Shown here one piece after another: positions 45,268 to 55,216 of a DNA stretch of 64,000 nt. The notes beneath the pieces were generated by a model. That model ran no database searches. It was given only the letters and a program-made list of their open reading frames with translations, and was not told the DNA's origin. The stretch lies in contig JACKDW010000008.1 in the NCBI GenBank assembly GCA_020633295.1, positions 62,001 to 126,000 of the forward strand, written 5' to 3'. This DNA comes from Myxococcales bacterium (GTDB lineage Bacteria > Myxococcota_A > Polyangia > Nannocystales > Nannocystaceae). The translations under genes were made by a program, and so were the position numbers. The stretch's first letter is position 1. The number at the start of each line of letters is the position of its first letter.

Positions 45268-46332
45268 TCAGAAGTAGCGCCGCCGGGCGATGTCGTAGGT
45301 GACCTCGAGCAGCCCGAGCGCGAGCGGCCCGAACGCGCGGTAGCGCGGATCGTCGGTGACGCCGGCGCGCCAGCGCGCGTGCAGCTGGGCGAAGATGACG
45401 GCGGTCTTGAATTGCCCGAGCACGCGGTGGAAGTGGAACTCCGCGAGGCCGCGCCCGGTGAGCTCGGCGTAGCGCAGCGCCGCCTGCTCGCGGGTGGGGA
45501 AGCCCGGCGCGGTCGTGGGCATCTGCGCCATGGCGTGCATCGGCGCCGGATCGCCGGGCTCGGTCCAGTACGACAAGAGCGTCGCGAGGTCGAACAGCCC
45601 GTCGCCGCGGGTGCCCTGATCCCAGTCGAGCACCGCGACGGGCTCGAGCGTGTCGGGCCGCAGCAGGATGTTGTCGAGCTTGAAGTCGTTGTGCAGCAGG
45701 TTGACCGCGCGGTCGGGCACGCGCCGCGCCTCGAGCCAGGACGCGAGCTCGTCGACCAGCGGCGGCACGCCGCGTTCGAAGCGCGCGAAGCTCAGGCGCG
45801 CGCGCTTCGACCAGCCGTAGACGGCGCGCTCGAGGAAGCCGGCGGGGCGCCCGAGCGCGCCGAGGCCGACCGCGGCCGGGTCGACGCGGTGCAGCGCCGC
45901 GAGCACCTCGATCATCATGGCGCCGAGGCGCGCGGCCGCGGGCTCGCCGCGCCCGACCGGGAGCTGGTCGCGGATCGTCACGCCCTCGCGGTGCTCGAGC
46001 AGCTGAAACGGGGCGCCGAGCACCGACGGGTCGTCGCACAGCAGCAGGCCGCGCGGCGCGAGCGGGAAGCGCTCGTGCAGGCGCGCGAGGATGCGGTGCT
46101 CCCGGGACATGTCGTGAGCGCCAGGCGGAAGATCTCCGGGCGGCGGCCGGCGCAGCACCGCGCGCGCGCCGTCGACGGTCACGAGGTAGTTGAGGTTGGC
46201 GAAGCCGCCCGAGAGCCGGCGCGGCGGCGGCGAGAGCGCGAGCTCGAGCCCGCGCGACGCGAGGTAGTCGCGCGCGCGCGCCCAGCCGAGCGAGTCCGTC
46301 GCGTCCGTGACCTGCTCCATCGACCCGCTCAC
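45268..46332 (-). CDS. Aminoglycoside-phosphotransferase-fold kinase of acyl-CoA dehydrogenase loci
   Basis: 354 residues, APH fold: Lys-bearing strand YLVTVDGARAVLRRPP, catalytic loop LLHNDFKLDNILL and DWDQGTRGDGLFDLATLL. This subgroup is the partner (or fusion, as in ACAD10/11) of acyl-CoA dehydrogenases and in ACAD10/11 phosphorylates 4-hydroxyacyl-CoA during its degradation. The GTG start overlaps the stop of the acyl-CoA dehydrogenase gene (GTGA), supporting a coupled function. Confidence 0.88.
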   Translation of the reverse strand: MSGSMEQVTDATDSLGWARARDYLASRGLELALSPPPRRLSGGFANLNYLVTVDGARAVLRRPPPGDLPPGAHDMSREHRILARLHERFPLAPRGLLLCDDPSVLGAPFQLLEHREGVTIRDQLPVGRGEPAAARLGAMMIEVLAALHRVDPAAVGLGALGRPAGFLERAVYGWSKRARLSFARFERGVPPLVDELASWLEARRVPDRAVNLLHNDFKLDNILLRPDTLEPVAVLDWDQGTRGDGLFDLATLLSYWTEPGDPAPMHAMAQMPTTAPGFPTREQAALRYAELTGRGLAEFHFHRVLGQFKTAVIFAQLHARWRAGVTDDPRYRAFGPLALGLLEVTYDIARRRYF

Positions 46333-47528
46333 TCCGGCGGCGCGGCGCGGCGCAGCAGGCGACGCGCGATGCTCCAGCGGTGGACCTCGCTGGGGCCGTC
46401 GTAGATGCGGAACGCGCGGATGTCCTTGAAGATGCGCATGGCGACGGTCTCGCCGGTCACGCCCTGTCCGCCGAGGATCTGCACGCTGCGGTCGACCACG
46501 CGCCAGACCGCCTCGCTGACGAAGACCTTGCTCATGCTCGACTCGTGCTTGCCGCCGTGGCCCTGGTCGAGCGTCCAGGCGGTGTGCCAGGTCGACAGCC
46601 GCGCGGCCTGCAGGTCCATCTCGTTGTCGGCGAGCATGAAGCCCACGCCCTCGTGCTCGCCGAGGCGCTTGCCGAACGCGCGGCGCCGGGCGGCGTAGGC
46701 GAGCGCCGTGTCGTGGACGCGGCGCGCGGCCCCGAGCCAGCGCATGCAGTGGGTCAGGCGCGCCGGGGCCAGGCGCACCTGCGCGTAGCGGAAGCCCTCG
46801 CCGGGGGCGCCGAGCACCTGCTCGGCCGGGACGCGCAGGTCTTCGAAGCGCAGCACCGCGTGCCCGCCGGTGAAGCAGGCGTCGAGCGCGTCCATGGTCC
46901 GCTCGACGTGGATGCCGGGCGCGTCCATATCGCTGAGGAACATGGTCGCGCCGCCAGCTTCAAGGCCGTCCCCGGCGCCGGGCTGATCGAGCTTCGCCAT
47001 GATGATCGCGAAGCGGGCTCCGACCGCGCCGGTGATGAACCACTTGCGCCCGTTGAGGACGAAGTCGTCACCGTCGCGGACCGCGGTCGTCGTCAGCATC
47101 GTCGGGTCGGAGCCGGCCCCGGGCGCCGGCTCCGTCATGGCGAAGCACGAGCGCGCCTCGCCGCGGACCAGCGGCGCGAGGAAGCGCGCGCGCTGGGCCG
47201 GCGTGGCGATCACGTCGAGCAGGTGGATGTTGCCCTCGTCGGGCGCGTGGATGTTCATCGCCACCGGCCCGAGCGGCGAGTAGCCGGCCTCCTCGAACAC
47301 CACGGCCTTCTCGCGGTGCGAGAGCGCGAGCCCGCCCAGCTCGCGCGGGCCGTGGGGCGTGAGCAGCCCGGCCGCGCGCGCGCGCGCGACGAGCTCGTCG
47401 CGCAGCGCCTCCTCGGGCCCGTGCGGCGACTGCCGCGGGTCGTGCTCGTAGGGGATGACGACCTCGGCGATGAACCGGCGCGTGCGCTCCTGCAGCGCGA
47501 GCAGCTCGGGGGAGAGCGAGAAGTCCAT
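46329..47528 (-). CDS. Acyl-CoA dehydrogenase (ACAD10/11-like partner)
   Basis: 399 residues. FAD-binding blocks CFAMTEPAPGAGSDPTMLTT and WFITGAVGARFAIIMAKLDQ, C-terminal GGQGVTGETVAMRIFKDIRA and YDGPSEVHRWSIARRLL. It oxidises acyl-CoA to enoyl-CoA, passing electrons to ETF. Overlap with the APH-like gene suggests the two act like the mammalian ACAD11 fusion on hydroxyacyl chains. Confidence 0.93.
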   Translation of the reverse strand: MDFSLSPELLALQERTRRFIAEVVIPYEHDPRQSPHGPEEALRDELVARARAAGLLTPHGPRELGGLALSHREKAVVFEEAGYSPLGPVAMNIHAPDEGNIHLLDVIATPAQRARFLAPLVRGEARSCFAMTEPAPGAGSDPTMLTTTAVRDGDDFVLNGRKWFITGAVGARFAIIMAKLDQPGAGDGLEAGGATMFLSDMDAPGIHVERTMDALDACFTGGHAVLRFEDLRVPAEQVLGAPGEGFRYAQVRLAPARLTHCMRWLGAARRVHDTALAYAARRRAFGKRLGEHEGVGFMLADNEMDLQAARLSTWHTAWTLDQGHGGKHESSMSKVFVSEAVWRVVDRSVQILGGQGVTGETVAMRIFKDIRAFRIYDGPSEVHRWSIARRLLRRAAPPE

Positions 47529-47576
47529 GGGGTCACCTGCGGGCGCGACGACGATCGCGTTCGAGACTGCGCGGGC

Positions 47577-49751
47577 TCAGTACGTCTCGCCGGCCTCGGC
47601 CTTGGCGACGAGCGAGGCGGGCGGCTCGAAGTGCGGGCCGTAGGCCGCGGCGAGCTCGCGCGCGCGCGCGACGAAGCCCCCCAGCCCGCCCTCGTACTGG
47701 TTGATGTACTGCAGCACGCCGCCCGTCCACGCCGGGAAGCCGATGCCGAAGATCGAGCCGATGTTGGCGTCGGCCGCCGAGGTCAGCACGTTGTCGTCGA
47801 GGCAGCGCACCGTGTCGATGGCCTCGGCGAACAGCATGCGCTCCTGCAGATCGATGAACGGGATCACGCGCGAGCCCGAGTTAAACGCCTCGCGCAGGCC
47901 GGGCCACAGGCCCACGCGCTTGCCCTGCTCGTCGTAGTCGTAGAAGCCGCCGCCGGTCGAGCGGCCCTTGCGGCCGAGCTCGTCGATCATGCGATCGAAC
48001 ACGGCCAGCGACGGGTGGACGAGGAACGGCTTGCCCTCGGCCTCGGCCGCGCGCCGGTTCTCCTTCTGGATCTTCTGCGACAGCGTCAGCGTCAGCTCGT
48101 CGAGCAGCTGCAGCGCGCCCGTGGGGTAGCCGGCCTGCAGCGCCGCCTGCTCGATCGACGCCGGCTCGACGCCCTCGCCGACGGCCGCGACCGCCTCGGC
48201 GATGAAGCGCCCGATGACGCGCGAGGTGAAGAAGCCGCGCGCGTCGTTGACGACGATCGGCGTCTTGCCGATCTGCAGCGCGAAGTCGAAGGCGCGCGCG
48301 AGCGCGGCGTCGGAGGTGTTCTCGCCGCGCACGATCTCGAGCAGCTTCATCTTGTCGACCGGCGAGAAGAAGTGCAGGCCGATGAAGTCGGCGGGCCGCG
48401 TCACGCCCTCCGAGAGCAGGCGGATCGGCAGCGTCGAGGTGTTCGAGGCCAGCAGCGCCTCGGGGCTGACGACGCCCTCGATCTCCTGGAACACCCGCTG
48501 CTTGAGCGCGACGTCTTCGAACACGGCCTCGACCACCAGGTCGACGCCCTTGAAGTCCTCCGCGTCGGCGGTCGGGTGGATGCGCGCGAGCAGCTCGGCG
48601 GAGCGCTCCGGCGTCGTCTTGCCCCGCGACAGCGCCTTCGCCTCGACCTTCTCGGCGTAGGCCTTGCCCTTCCGCGCGCGCTCGAGCGTCATGTCCTTGA
48701 GCACGACGTCGATCCCGGCCTTGGCCGCGACGTAGGCGATGCCGGCGCCCATCATGCCCGCCCCGAGCACGCCGACCTTGCGGGCCTGGTACCTGGAGAA
48801 GCCGCCCGGGCGGCTCGCGCCCGCGGTGATCTCCTTGAGGTCGAAGAAGAACGCCTTGATCATGTTCTTCGCCACCTGTCCGCAGGACAGGTTGACGAGG
48901 TAGCGGGTCTCGACGCGCGAGGCCGTGTCGAAGTCGACGATCGAGCCCTCGACCGCGGCCGCGAGCGCGGCGCGGGGGGCCGGCAGCGGCGCGCCCTTGA
49001 GCTGCTTGCGCAGGTTGGCCGTCATGGCCGGGAGCATCATCGCGATCTTCGGGTGGTTGGCGGCGCCGCCGGGGATCTTGAAGCCCTTGACGTCCCAGGG
49101 CTTGACGGGCTCGGGGTTCGCGGCGATCCACGCCTTCGCGCGCGGGATGAGCTCGTCGGGGCTGGCGACGAGCTCGTCGACGATGCCGAGCTTGAGCGCC
49201 TCGCTGGGCTTGTACTTCTTCCCGGTCAGGATGATCTGCGTCAGCGCGGTCTGGAGCCCGAGCATGCGGACCAGGCGGGTGATGCCGCCCGCGCCCGGGA
49301 GCAGGCCGAGCGTGACCTCGGGCAGCCCGAGCACGCAGCCGCGGACGTCGGCGACGACGCGGCGGTGGGCCGCGAGCGCGACCTCGAGCCCGCCGCCGAG
49401 CGCGGCCCCGGCGATCGCGGCGACGACCGGGCGCCCGAGCTGCTCGAGGCGCCGGAAGTGATCCTTGACCCGATCGATGCGCGCCGTCTGCTCGGCCGCG
49501 GTGTCGAAGGTCGCCTCGCGCAGGCGGTGGAGGTCGCCGCCGGCGAAGAAGCTGCGCTTGGCGCTCGTGATGATGACGCCCTTGATCGTCTCGCGCTCGG
49601 CCTCGAGCCGCGCGACGCTGGCGTCCATCGACTCGATGTACGCGTCGTTCATCGTGTTGGCGCTCGCGCCCGGGTCGTCCATCGTCAGGATCACGACCCC
49701 GTCGTCGTCACGCGTCCAGTGAATCGCGGTGCTGTGTGACTCGCTCGTCAT
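47577..49751 (-). CDS. fadB: Fatty-acid oxidation complex alpha subunit (enoyl-CoA hydratase / 3-hydroxyacyl-CoA dehydrogenase)
   Basis: 724 residues, FadB/FadJ size. N-terminal crotonase part (residues 1-about 290) with GAALGGGLEVALAAHRRV and LPEVTLGLLPGAGG, holding the two catalytic Glu. Then the dehydrogenase: KVGVLGAGMMGAGIAYVAAK (NAD Rossmann), HFFSPVDKMKLLEIV, and DARGFFTSRV. It hydrates enoyl-CoA and oxidises the product to 3-ketoacyl-CoA. The thiolase lies 27 bases upstream. Confidence 0.95.
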   Translation of the reverse strand: MTSESHSTAIHWTRDDDGVVILTMDDPGASANTMNDAYIESMDASVARLEAERETIKGVIITSAKRSFFAGGDLHRLREATFDTAAEQTARIDRVKDHFRRLEQLGRPVVAAIAGAALGGGLEVALAAHRRVVADVRGCVLGLPEVTLGLLPGAGGITRLVRMLGLQTALTQIILTGKKYKPSEALKLGIVDELVASPDELIPRAKAWIAANPEPVKPWDVKGFKIPGGAANHPKIAMMLPAMTANLRKQLKGAPLPAPRAALAAAVEGSIVDFDTASRVETRYLVNLSCGQVAKNMIKAFFFDLKEITAGASRPGGFSRYQARKVGVLGAGMMGAGIAYVAAKAGIDVVLKDMTLERARKGKAYAEKVEAKALSRGKTTPERSAELLARIHPTADAEDFKGVDLVVEAVFEDVALKQRVFQEIEGVVSPEALLASNTSTLPIRLLSEGVTRPADFIGLHFFSPVDKMKLLEIVRGENTSDAALARAFDFALQIGKTPIVVNDARGFFTSRVIGRFIAEAVAAVGEGVEPASIEQAALQAGYPTGALQLLDELTLTLSQKIQKENRRAAEAEGKPFLVHPSLAVFDRMIDELGRKGRSTGGGFYDYDEQGKRVGLWPGLREAFNSGSRVIPFIDLQERMLFAEAIDTVRCLDDNVLTSAADANIGSIFGIGFPAWTGGVLQYINQYEGGLGGFVARARELAAAYGPHFEPPASLVAKAEAGETY

Positions 49752-49778
49752 GCTCTTGTCCCTCTCTCGCGTTCGACC

Positions 49779-50990
49779 CTAGAGGCGCTCGATGATGGTG
49801 GCGATGCCCATGCCCGCGCCGACGCACAGCGTGGCGAGGCCGTAGCGGAGCTCGCGGCGCTCGAGCTCGTCGAGCAGCGTGCCCAGGATGATGGCCCCGG
49901 TCGCGCCGAGCGGGTGGCCCATCGCGATCGCGCCGCCGTTGACGTTGACCCGGTCGTGCGGGACGTCGAGGTCGCGCATCCACTTGAGCACCACCGACGC
50001 GAACGCCTCGTTGACCTCGAACAGGTCGATGTCGGAGATCGTGAGGCCGGCGCGCGCGAGCGCTTTCTGGGTCGCGGGCGTCGGCCCGGTGAGCATGATC
50101 GTCGGCTCGCTGCCGATCGCCGCCATGGCGACGACGCGCGCCCGCGGCTTCAGGCCCAGCTCGGCGCCGATCGCCTCGGAGCCGAGCAGCATCAGCGAGG
50201 CGCCGTCGACGATGCCCGAGGAGTTCGCGGCCGTGTGCACGTGGTGGATGCGCTCGACCTGGTGGTACTTCTGCAGCGCGACCGCGTCGAAGCCCCCGAG
50301 CTCGCCCATCTGGGTGAAGGCTGGCCGCAGGCCGCCGAGCGACTCGACCGTGGAGCCGGGGCGGCGGTGCTCGTCGTGATCGAGCACGGTGACGCCGTTG
50401 ATGTCCTTGACCGGCACGATCGAGCGCGCGAAGTAGCCGCGCTGCCAGGCCCGCTCGGCGCGCTCCTGCGAGGCGACCGCGTAGGCGTCGACGTCGGTCC
50501 GGCTGAAGCCCTCGAGCGTCGCCACGAGGTCGGCGCTGATCCCCTGCGGCACGAAGTAGGCGTCGTAGACGGTCGTCGGGTCCTGGACGTAGGCGCCGCC
50601 GTCCGAGCCCAGCGGGATGCGCGACATCGACTCGACGCCGCCGGCGAGCACGAGGTCGTCGGAGCCCGACGCGACCTTGGCGACCGCGAGGTTGACGGCC
50701 TCGAGCCCCGAGGCGCAGAAGCGGTTGATCTGCACGCCCGGGACGCTCTCGGGCAGGCCCGAGACGAGCACCGAGGTGCGCGCGATGTCGCCGCCCTGCT
50801 CGCCGACGGGCGAGACGACGCCGAGCACGATGTCGTCGACGCGCGCGAGGTCGAGGCCGCGGTTGCGGGGCTCGAGCTCGCGGAGCAGCCCGACGACGAG
50901 GTCGACGGGCTTGGTGCCGTGCAGCGCTCCGCCCCGGTTCTTGCCGCGCGGGGTGCGGATCGCGTCGTAGATGTACGCGCTCTGAAGCAT
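49779..50990 (-). CDS. fadA: Acetyl-CoA acyltransferase (3-ketoacyl-CoA thiolase)
   Basis: 403 residues. Catalytic Cys in NRFCASGLEAVNLA, His in GGAIAMGHPLGATGA and second Cys in LATLCVGAGMGIA. It cleaves 3-ketoacyl-CoA to acetyl-CoA. Start at 50990 (MLQSAYIYDAIRTPRGKNRG) is the family N-terminus. With the fadB-like gene directly downstream it completes beta-oxidation. Confidence 0.95.
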   Translation of the reverse strand: MLQSAYIYDAIRTPRGKNRGGALHGTKPVDLVVGLLRELEPRNRGLDLARVDDIVLGVVSPVGEQGGDIARTSVLVSGLPESVPGVQINRFCASGLEAVNLAVAKVASGSDDLVLAGGVESMSRIPLGSDGGAYVQDPTTVYDAYFVPQGISADLVATLEGFSRTDVDAYAVASQERAERAWQRGYFARSIVPVKDINGVTVLDHDEHRRPGSTVESLGGLRPAFTQMGELGGFDAVALQKYHQVERIHHVHTAANSSGIVDGASLMLLGSEAIGAELGLKPRARVVAMAAIGSEPTIMLTGPTPATQKALARAGLTISDIDLFEVNEAFASVVLKWMRDLDVPHDRVNVNGGAIAMGHPLGATGAIILGTLLDELERRELRYGLATLCVGAGMGIATIIERL

Positions 50991-51075
50991 CGTGAAGGTC
51001 CTCTCTCGCTCTTTTGGTTCAGGGGTCGCGGTGGCGCGCGCGCGCCGGGTCACGCGAGACGTGGTCAGTCGCGGC

Positions 51076-51522
51076 TCAGGCGAGCCGGCGCAGGAAGAAG
51101 AACAGCGGCGCCGCGTCGCCCTTGCGGTCCATGACGCCGAGCACCGTGTCGTCGTCGATCCGGCGGAAGTGATCGAAGATCGGGTGCTTGTCGTAGATCA
51201 TCGTCGCGGTCGCGGGGCCGCGGTACTGCACCATCCGCAGCGAGGCTGTCCCGAGGATCGGGTTGGCCACGCGCGCGCCGTGCTCGTCGCGCGAGATGAT
51301 CGGCTCGACGTCGTCGACGCCGCGGAAGCGCTTGCCGTCCCAGCGCAGCGCGCCGAGCTGGCGCTCGCCGGGGTGCCCGGTGGGCAGCACGCCGCCGGTC
51401 CACTCGCCGAGCATGAAGGCGGTCTCGATGACCTCGAGGCGGTCGAAGAATTCATGGAGCGCCGCGACGGACAGGACGCCGTCGTGACCTCGGTACTCGC
51501 GGAGCTGCGCTGCGGGGTTCAT
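51076..51522 (-). CDS. GXWXG/DUF4334 protein
   Basis: 148 residues. The GXWXG motif is in LGEWTGGVLPTGHPG and the DUF4334 part has DEHGARVANPILGTASLRMV and IYDKHPIFDHFRRIDDDTVL. Family function is unknown, but members are found in lipid and degradation loci; a lipocalin-like fold is plausible. Lies between thiolase and alcohol dehydrogenase in the same direction. Confidence 0.85.
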   Translation of the reverse strand: MNPAAQLREYRGHDGVLSVAALHEFFDRLEVIETAFMLGEWTGGVLPTGHPGERQLGALRWDGKRFRGVDDVEPIISRDEHGARVANPILGTASLRMVQYRGPATATMIYDKHPIFDHFRRIDDDTVLGVMDRKGDAAPLFFFLRRLA

Positions 51523-51542
51523 GGGGCTCACTCGGGGGGACT

Positions 51543-52643
51543 CTAGCGCATCAGCAGGACCGGCTTGATCACGCGGCCCTCCGTCATGTCACGCGCGGCC
51601 GCGTTGATCTGCGCGAACGGGTAGGTGGTCACGAGCGCCTCGAGCGGCAGCGCGCCGCGCCGGTACCAGGCGATCATCTGCGGGATGAATTCCGTGGGGT
51701 CCGCGTCGCCCTCGATCGTGCCGCGCACCACTCGGCCGCTCGACATCAGGCGGTTGGCGTCGAAGGCCACCGTGGCGCGGGGCGGGCTGACCCCCGCGAG
51801 CACGAGCACGCCGCGCCGCCGCAGCGCGGCGAAGGCCGCCTCGATGATCGGGGCGCTGCCGGTGTTGTCGAAGGCGCGCGTCAGCCCGCCGAGCTCCCGC
51901 AGCGCGCGCTCGAGCTCGGCGCGCCCGAGGCCCTCGCTGGGGAGCACCCCGGTGGCCCCCAGCGCGCGCGCGCGCTCGAGGCGATCGCGGCGGCGATCGA
52001 CGGCGAGGATCGACTCGCAGCCGGCGAGCCGCGCGGCCATCACCGCGGAGAGCCCGACCGTGCCGCAGCCGAAGATCCCGACGGCGTCGCCCGGGCCCGC
52101 GCGCAGCACGTTGACCACCGCGCCCACGCCGGTCTGTACGCCGCAGGCCAGCGCGCACATCATCGCCGCGGGCAGGTCGTCGTCGATCGGCACGAGGTTG
52201 GTGACCGCCGCGACCGCGTGGGTCGCGAAGGCCGACTGCCCGAAGAAGTGCCCCGTGATCGGCGCGCCGTCCAGCGTGATCGGGCTGTCGCCGTCGGGGC
52301 GGCGCCCGAACACGTTGTAGTCCATGGCGTGGTCGCAGTAGGCGGGCATGCGCGCCGCGCAGCTCGGGCAGCGGCCGCAGGCGCCGTAGCTCATGATCAC
52401 GCGCTGGCCGGGCTCGAGCGAGCGCACGCCGGCGCCGCGCGTGAGCACGCGGCCGACGCCCTCGTGCCCGAGCACGGCCGGCAGCGGCGTGCCGTAGCCG
52501 TGGTCCTTGGCCGAGAGGTCGGTGCGGCACAGCCCGCAGGCCTCGACCTCGACCAGGACCTCGCCGGGTCCGGGCGCCGCGAGCTCGCAGTCGACGAGCT
52601 CGAAGGGCGCGCGGGCGCGGGCGACCGCGGCGCGGATCTGCAT
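51543..52643 (-). CDS. Zinc-dependent alcohol dehydrogenase
   Basis: 366 residues, medium-chain ADH. Catalytic zinc ligands CGLCRTDL and GHEGVGRV; structural zinc CGRCPSCAARMPAYC; NAD-binding IFGCGTVGLSAVMAARLAG. The PITLDGAPITGHFFGQSAFA block is typical of class III/aryl-alcohol type enzymes. It may oxidise fatty or aromatic alcohols to aldehydes for the aldehyde dehydrogenase at 57248. ATG at 52643, GTG at 52646 possible. Confidence 0.92.
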   Translation of the reverse strand: MQIRAAVARARAPFELVDCELAAPGPGEVLVEVEACGLCRTDLSAKDHGYGTPLPAVLGHEGVGRVLTRGAGVRSLEPGQRVIMSYGACGRCPSCAARMPAYCDHAMDYNVFGRRPDGDSPITLDGAPITGHFFGQSAFATHAVAAVTNLVPIDDDLPAAMMCALACGVQTGVGAVVNVLRAGPGDAVGIFGCGTVGLSAVMAARLAGCESILAVDRRRDRLERARALGATGVLPSEGLGRAELERALRELGGLTRAFDNTGSAPIIEAAFAALRRRGVLVLAGVSPPRATVAFDANRLMSSGRVVRGTIEGDADPTEFIPQMIAWYRRGALPLEALVTTYPFAQINAAARDMTEGRVIKPVLLMR

Positions 52644-52680
52644 CACGCGCGCCTCCTCGGCGCGCGCGTCGCCTCGGGGC

Positions 52681-53868
<1,188 letters not shown>

Positions 53869-53889
53869 GGCCGCTCGCCTCGGTTCTCG

Positions 53890-53925
53890 CAGGTCAGGTC
53901 AGGTCAGGTCAGGTCAGGTCAGGTC
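53890..53925. repeat. CAGGT pentanucleotide repeat, seven copies
   Basis: Seven perfect copies of CAGGT between two acyl-CoA dehydrogenase genes, 22 bases upstream of the ATG of the 52681-53868 gene. Its minus-strand transcript reads ACCTG, so it may sit in the untranslated leader and change length by slippage. Confidence 0.9.
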
Positions 53926-53953
53926 GCGTCACCTGACTTCACTTCACGCGAAT

Positions 53954-55216
53954 TCACTTCGACTTGGCGAGGCCGAGCACGCGCTCGCCGAGGATGTTGC
54001 GCTGCACCTCGCTGGTGCCGGCGGCGATGGTGAAGCCGTAGGAGTTCATGTACGCCAGCGGCCAGCGGCCGCCAGCGGGCGCGTTCGGGTCGGCGCGGTG
54101 CAGCGTGCTCGCCATGCCGCCGAGCTCGCAGGCGACGCGCGCGGCGTCCTGCAGCAGCTCCGAGATCAGCAGCTTGTGCTGCAGCGGCAGGCGCTGCGGG
54201 TGATCGCAGAGCGCGGGGTGCTGGGCGCGGCGCCGCGTCTGCTGGAGCGCGCGCTCGCGGATCAGCAACTGGACGATCTTGTCGCGCATCACGGGGTCGT
54301 CGGCGGCGGGGCGGCCGGCGCGGACGCTCGCGCGCGCGAGCGCGGGCAGGCCCGAGGCGCCCAGCGCGTCCTCCTCGTCACCGCCGATGCCGCCGCCCGC
54401 AGACGGCGTAGCGAGCGTGCCGGCGCCGCGCTCGTGCAGCAGCGTCGTCATCGCGACCGCCCAGCCCTGGCCGACCTCGCCGAGCCGCATGTCGTCGTCG
54501 ACGACGAGCTCGTCGATCAGCACCTCGTTGAAGCCTGTCCCCCCGGTCATCTTGATCAGCGGGCGCACGGTGACGCCGCGCCCGATCGCCGACGCGATCG
54601 GGATGATGAAGTACGAGAGCCCGGCGTACTTGTGCTCGCGGCTCGTGCGGCACAGCAGGATCATCCAGTCGGCGAACTGCGCCAGCGACGTCCAGACCTT
54701 GTGCCCGCTGATGATCCAGCGGGCGCCGTCGCGGCGGGCGAAGGTCTGCACGCCCGCGAGGTCCGAGCCCGCGCCGGGCTCGCTGAAGCCCTGACACCAG
54801 ATCTCGGCGGCCGAGAGCAGCGGCGGCAGGTAGCGGCGCTTCTGCGCCTCGGTGCCGTGGTGGAAGATCGTCGGGCCGGCCATGCCGAGGCCGACGATGT
54901 TGGGGAAGAACGGCGCGCCCGCGGCCTGCAGCTCCTCGTTGGCGACGCGCTGGCAGCTCCGGCGACCGCCGCCGCCGTAGGCCTCGGGGTAGTCACAGCC
55001 GACGAGCCCGGCCTCGTAGGCCGCGCGCTGCCACGCGCGCAGGTGCTCGAGCTGCTGCGCGCTCGAGATCTCGATCGGCCCCAGCGGCAGCGCGAACGCG
55101 GGCTTGGCCGGGATGTTCGTCGCGAGCCACGCGCGGCAGCGGGCCCGAAACGCGGCCTGCTCGGGGCTCTCGCCCGCGTCCGCGCTCGCCTCAAGAAGAT
55201 GCGTATTTCCGTCCAT
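53954..55216 (-). CDS. Acyl-CoA dehydrogenase
   Basis: 420 residues. WCQGFSEPGAGSDLAGVQTF (FAD/substrate), VWTSLAQFADWMILLCRTSR and C-terminal NSYGFTIAAGTSEVQRNILG with the GTSE-QR signature. It forms enoyl-CoA from acyl-CoA. It overlaps the next acyl-CoA dehydrogenase gene by 26 bases, so the two are translationally coupled. Probably the large partner of the 52681 gene. Confidence 0.93.
   Translation of the reverse strand: MDGNTHLLEASADAGESPEQAAFRARCRAWLATNIPAKPAFALPLGPIEISSAQQLEHLRAWQRAAYEAGLVGCDYPEAYGGGGRRSCQRVANEELQAAGAPFFPNIVGLGMAGPTIFHHGTEAQKRRYLPPLLSAAEIWCQGFSEPGAGSDLAGVQTFARRDGARWIISGHKVWTSLAQFADWMILLCRTSREHKYAGLSYFIIPIASAIGRGVTVRPLIKMTGGTGFNEVLIDELVVDDDMRLGEVGQGWAVAMTTLLHERGAGTLATPSAGGGIGGDEEDALGASGLPALARASVRAGRPAADDPVMRDKIVQLLIRERALQQTRRRAQHPALCDHPQRLPLQHKLLISELLQDAARVACELGGMASTLHRADPNAPAGGRWPLAYMNSYGFTIAAGTSEVQRNILGERVLGLAKSK

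Noticed and set aside
46380..49739. Plus-strand open frame of 1119 codons antisense to the acyl-CoA dehydrogenase and fadB-like genes
   Set aside because: It is the mirror of highly GC-biased codons; the translation is Arg/Gly/Leu-rich with no motif, while the minus strand encodes two textbook enzymes.
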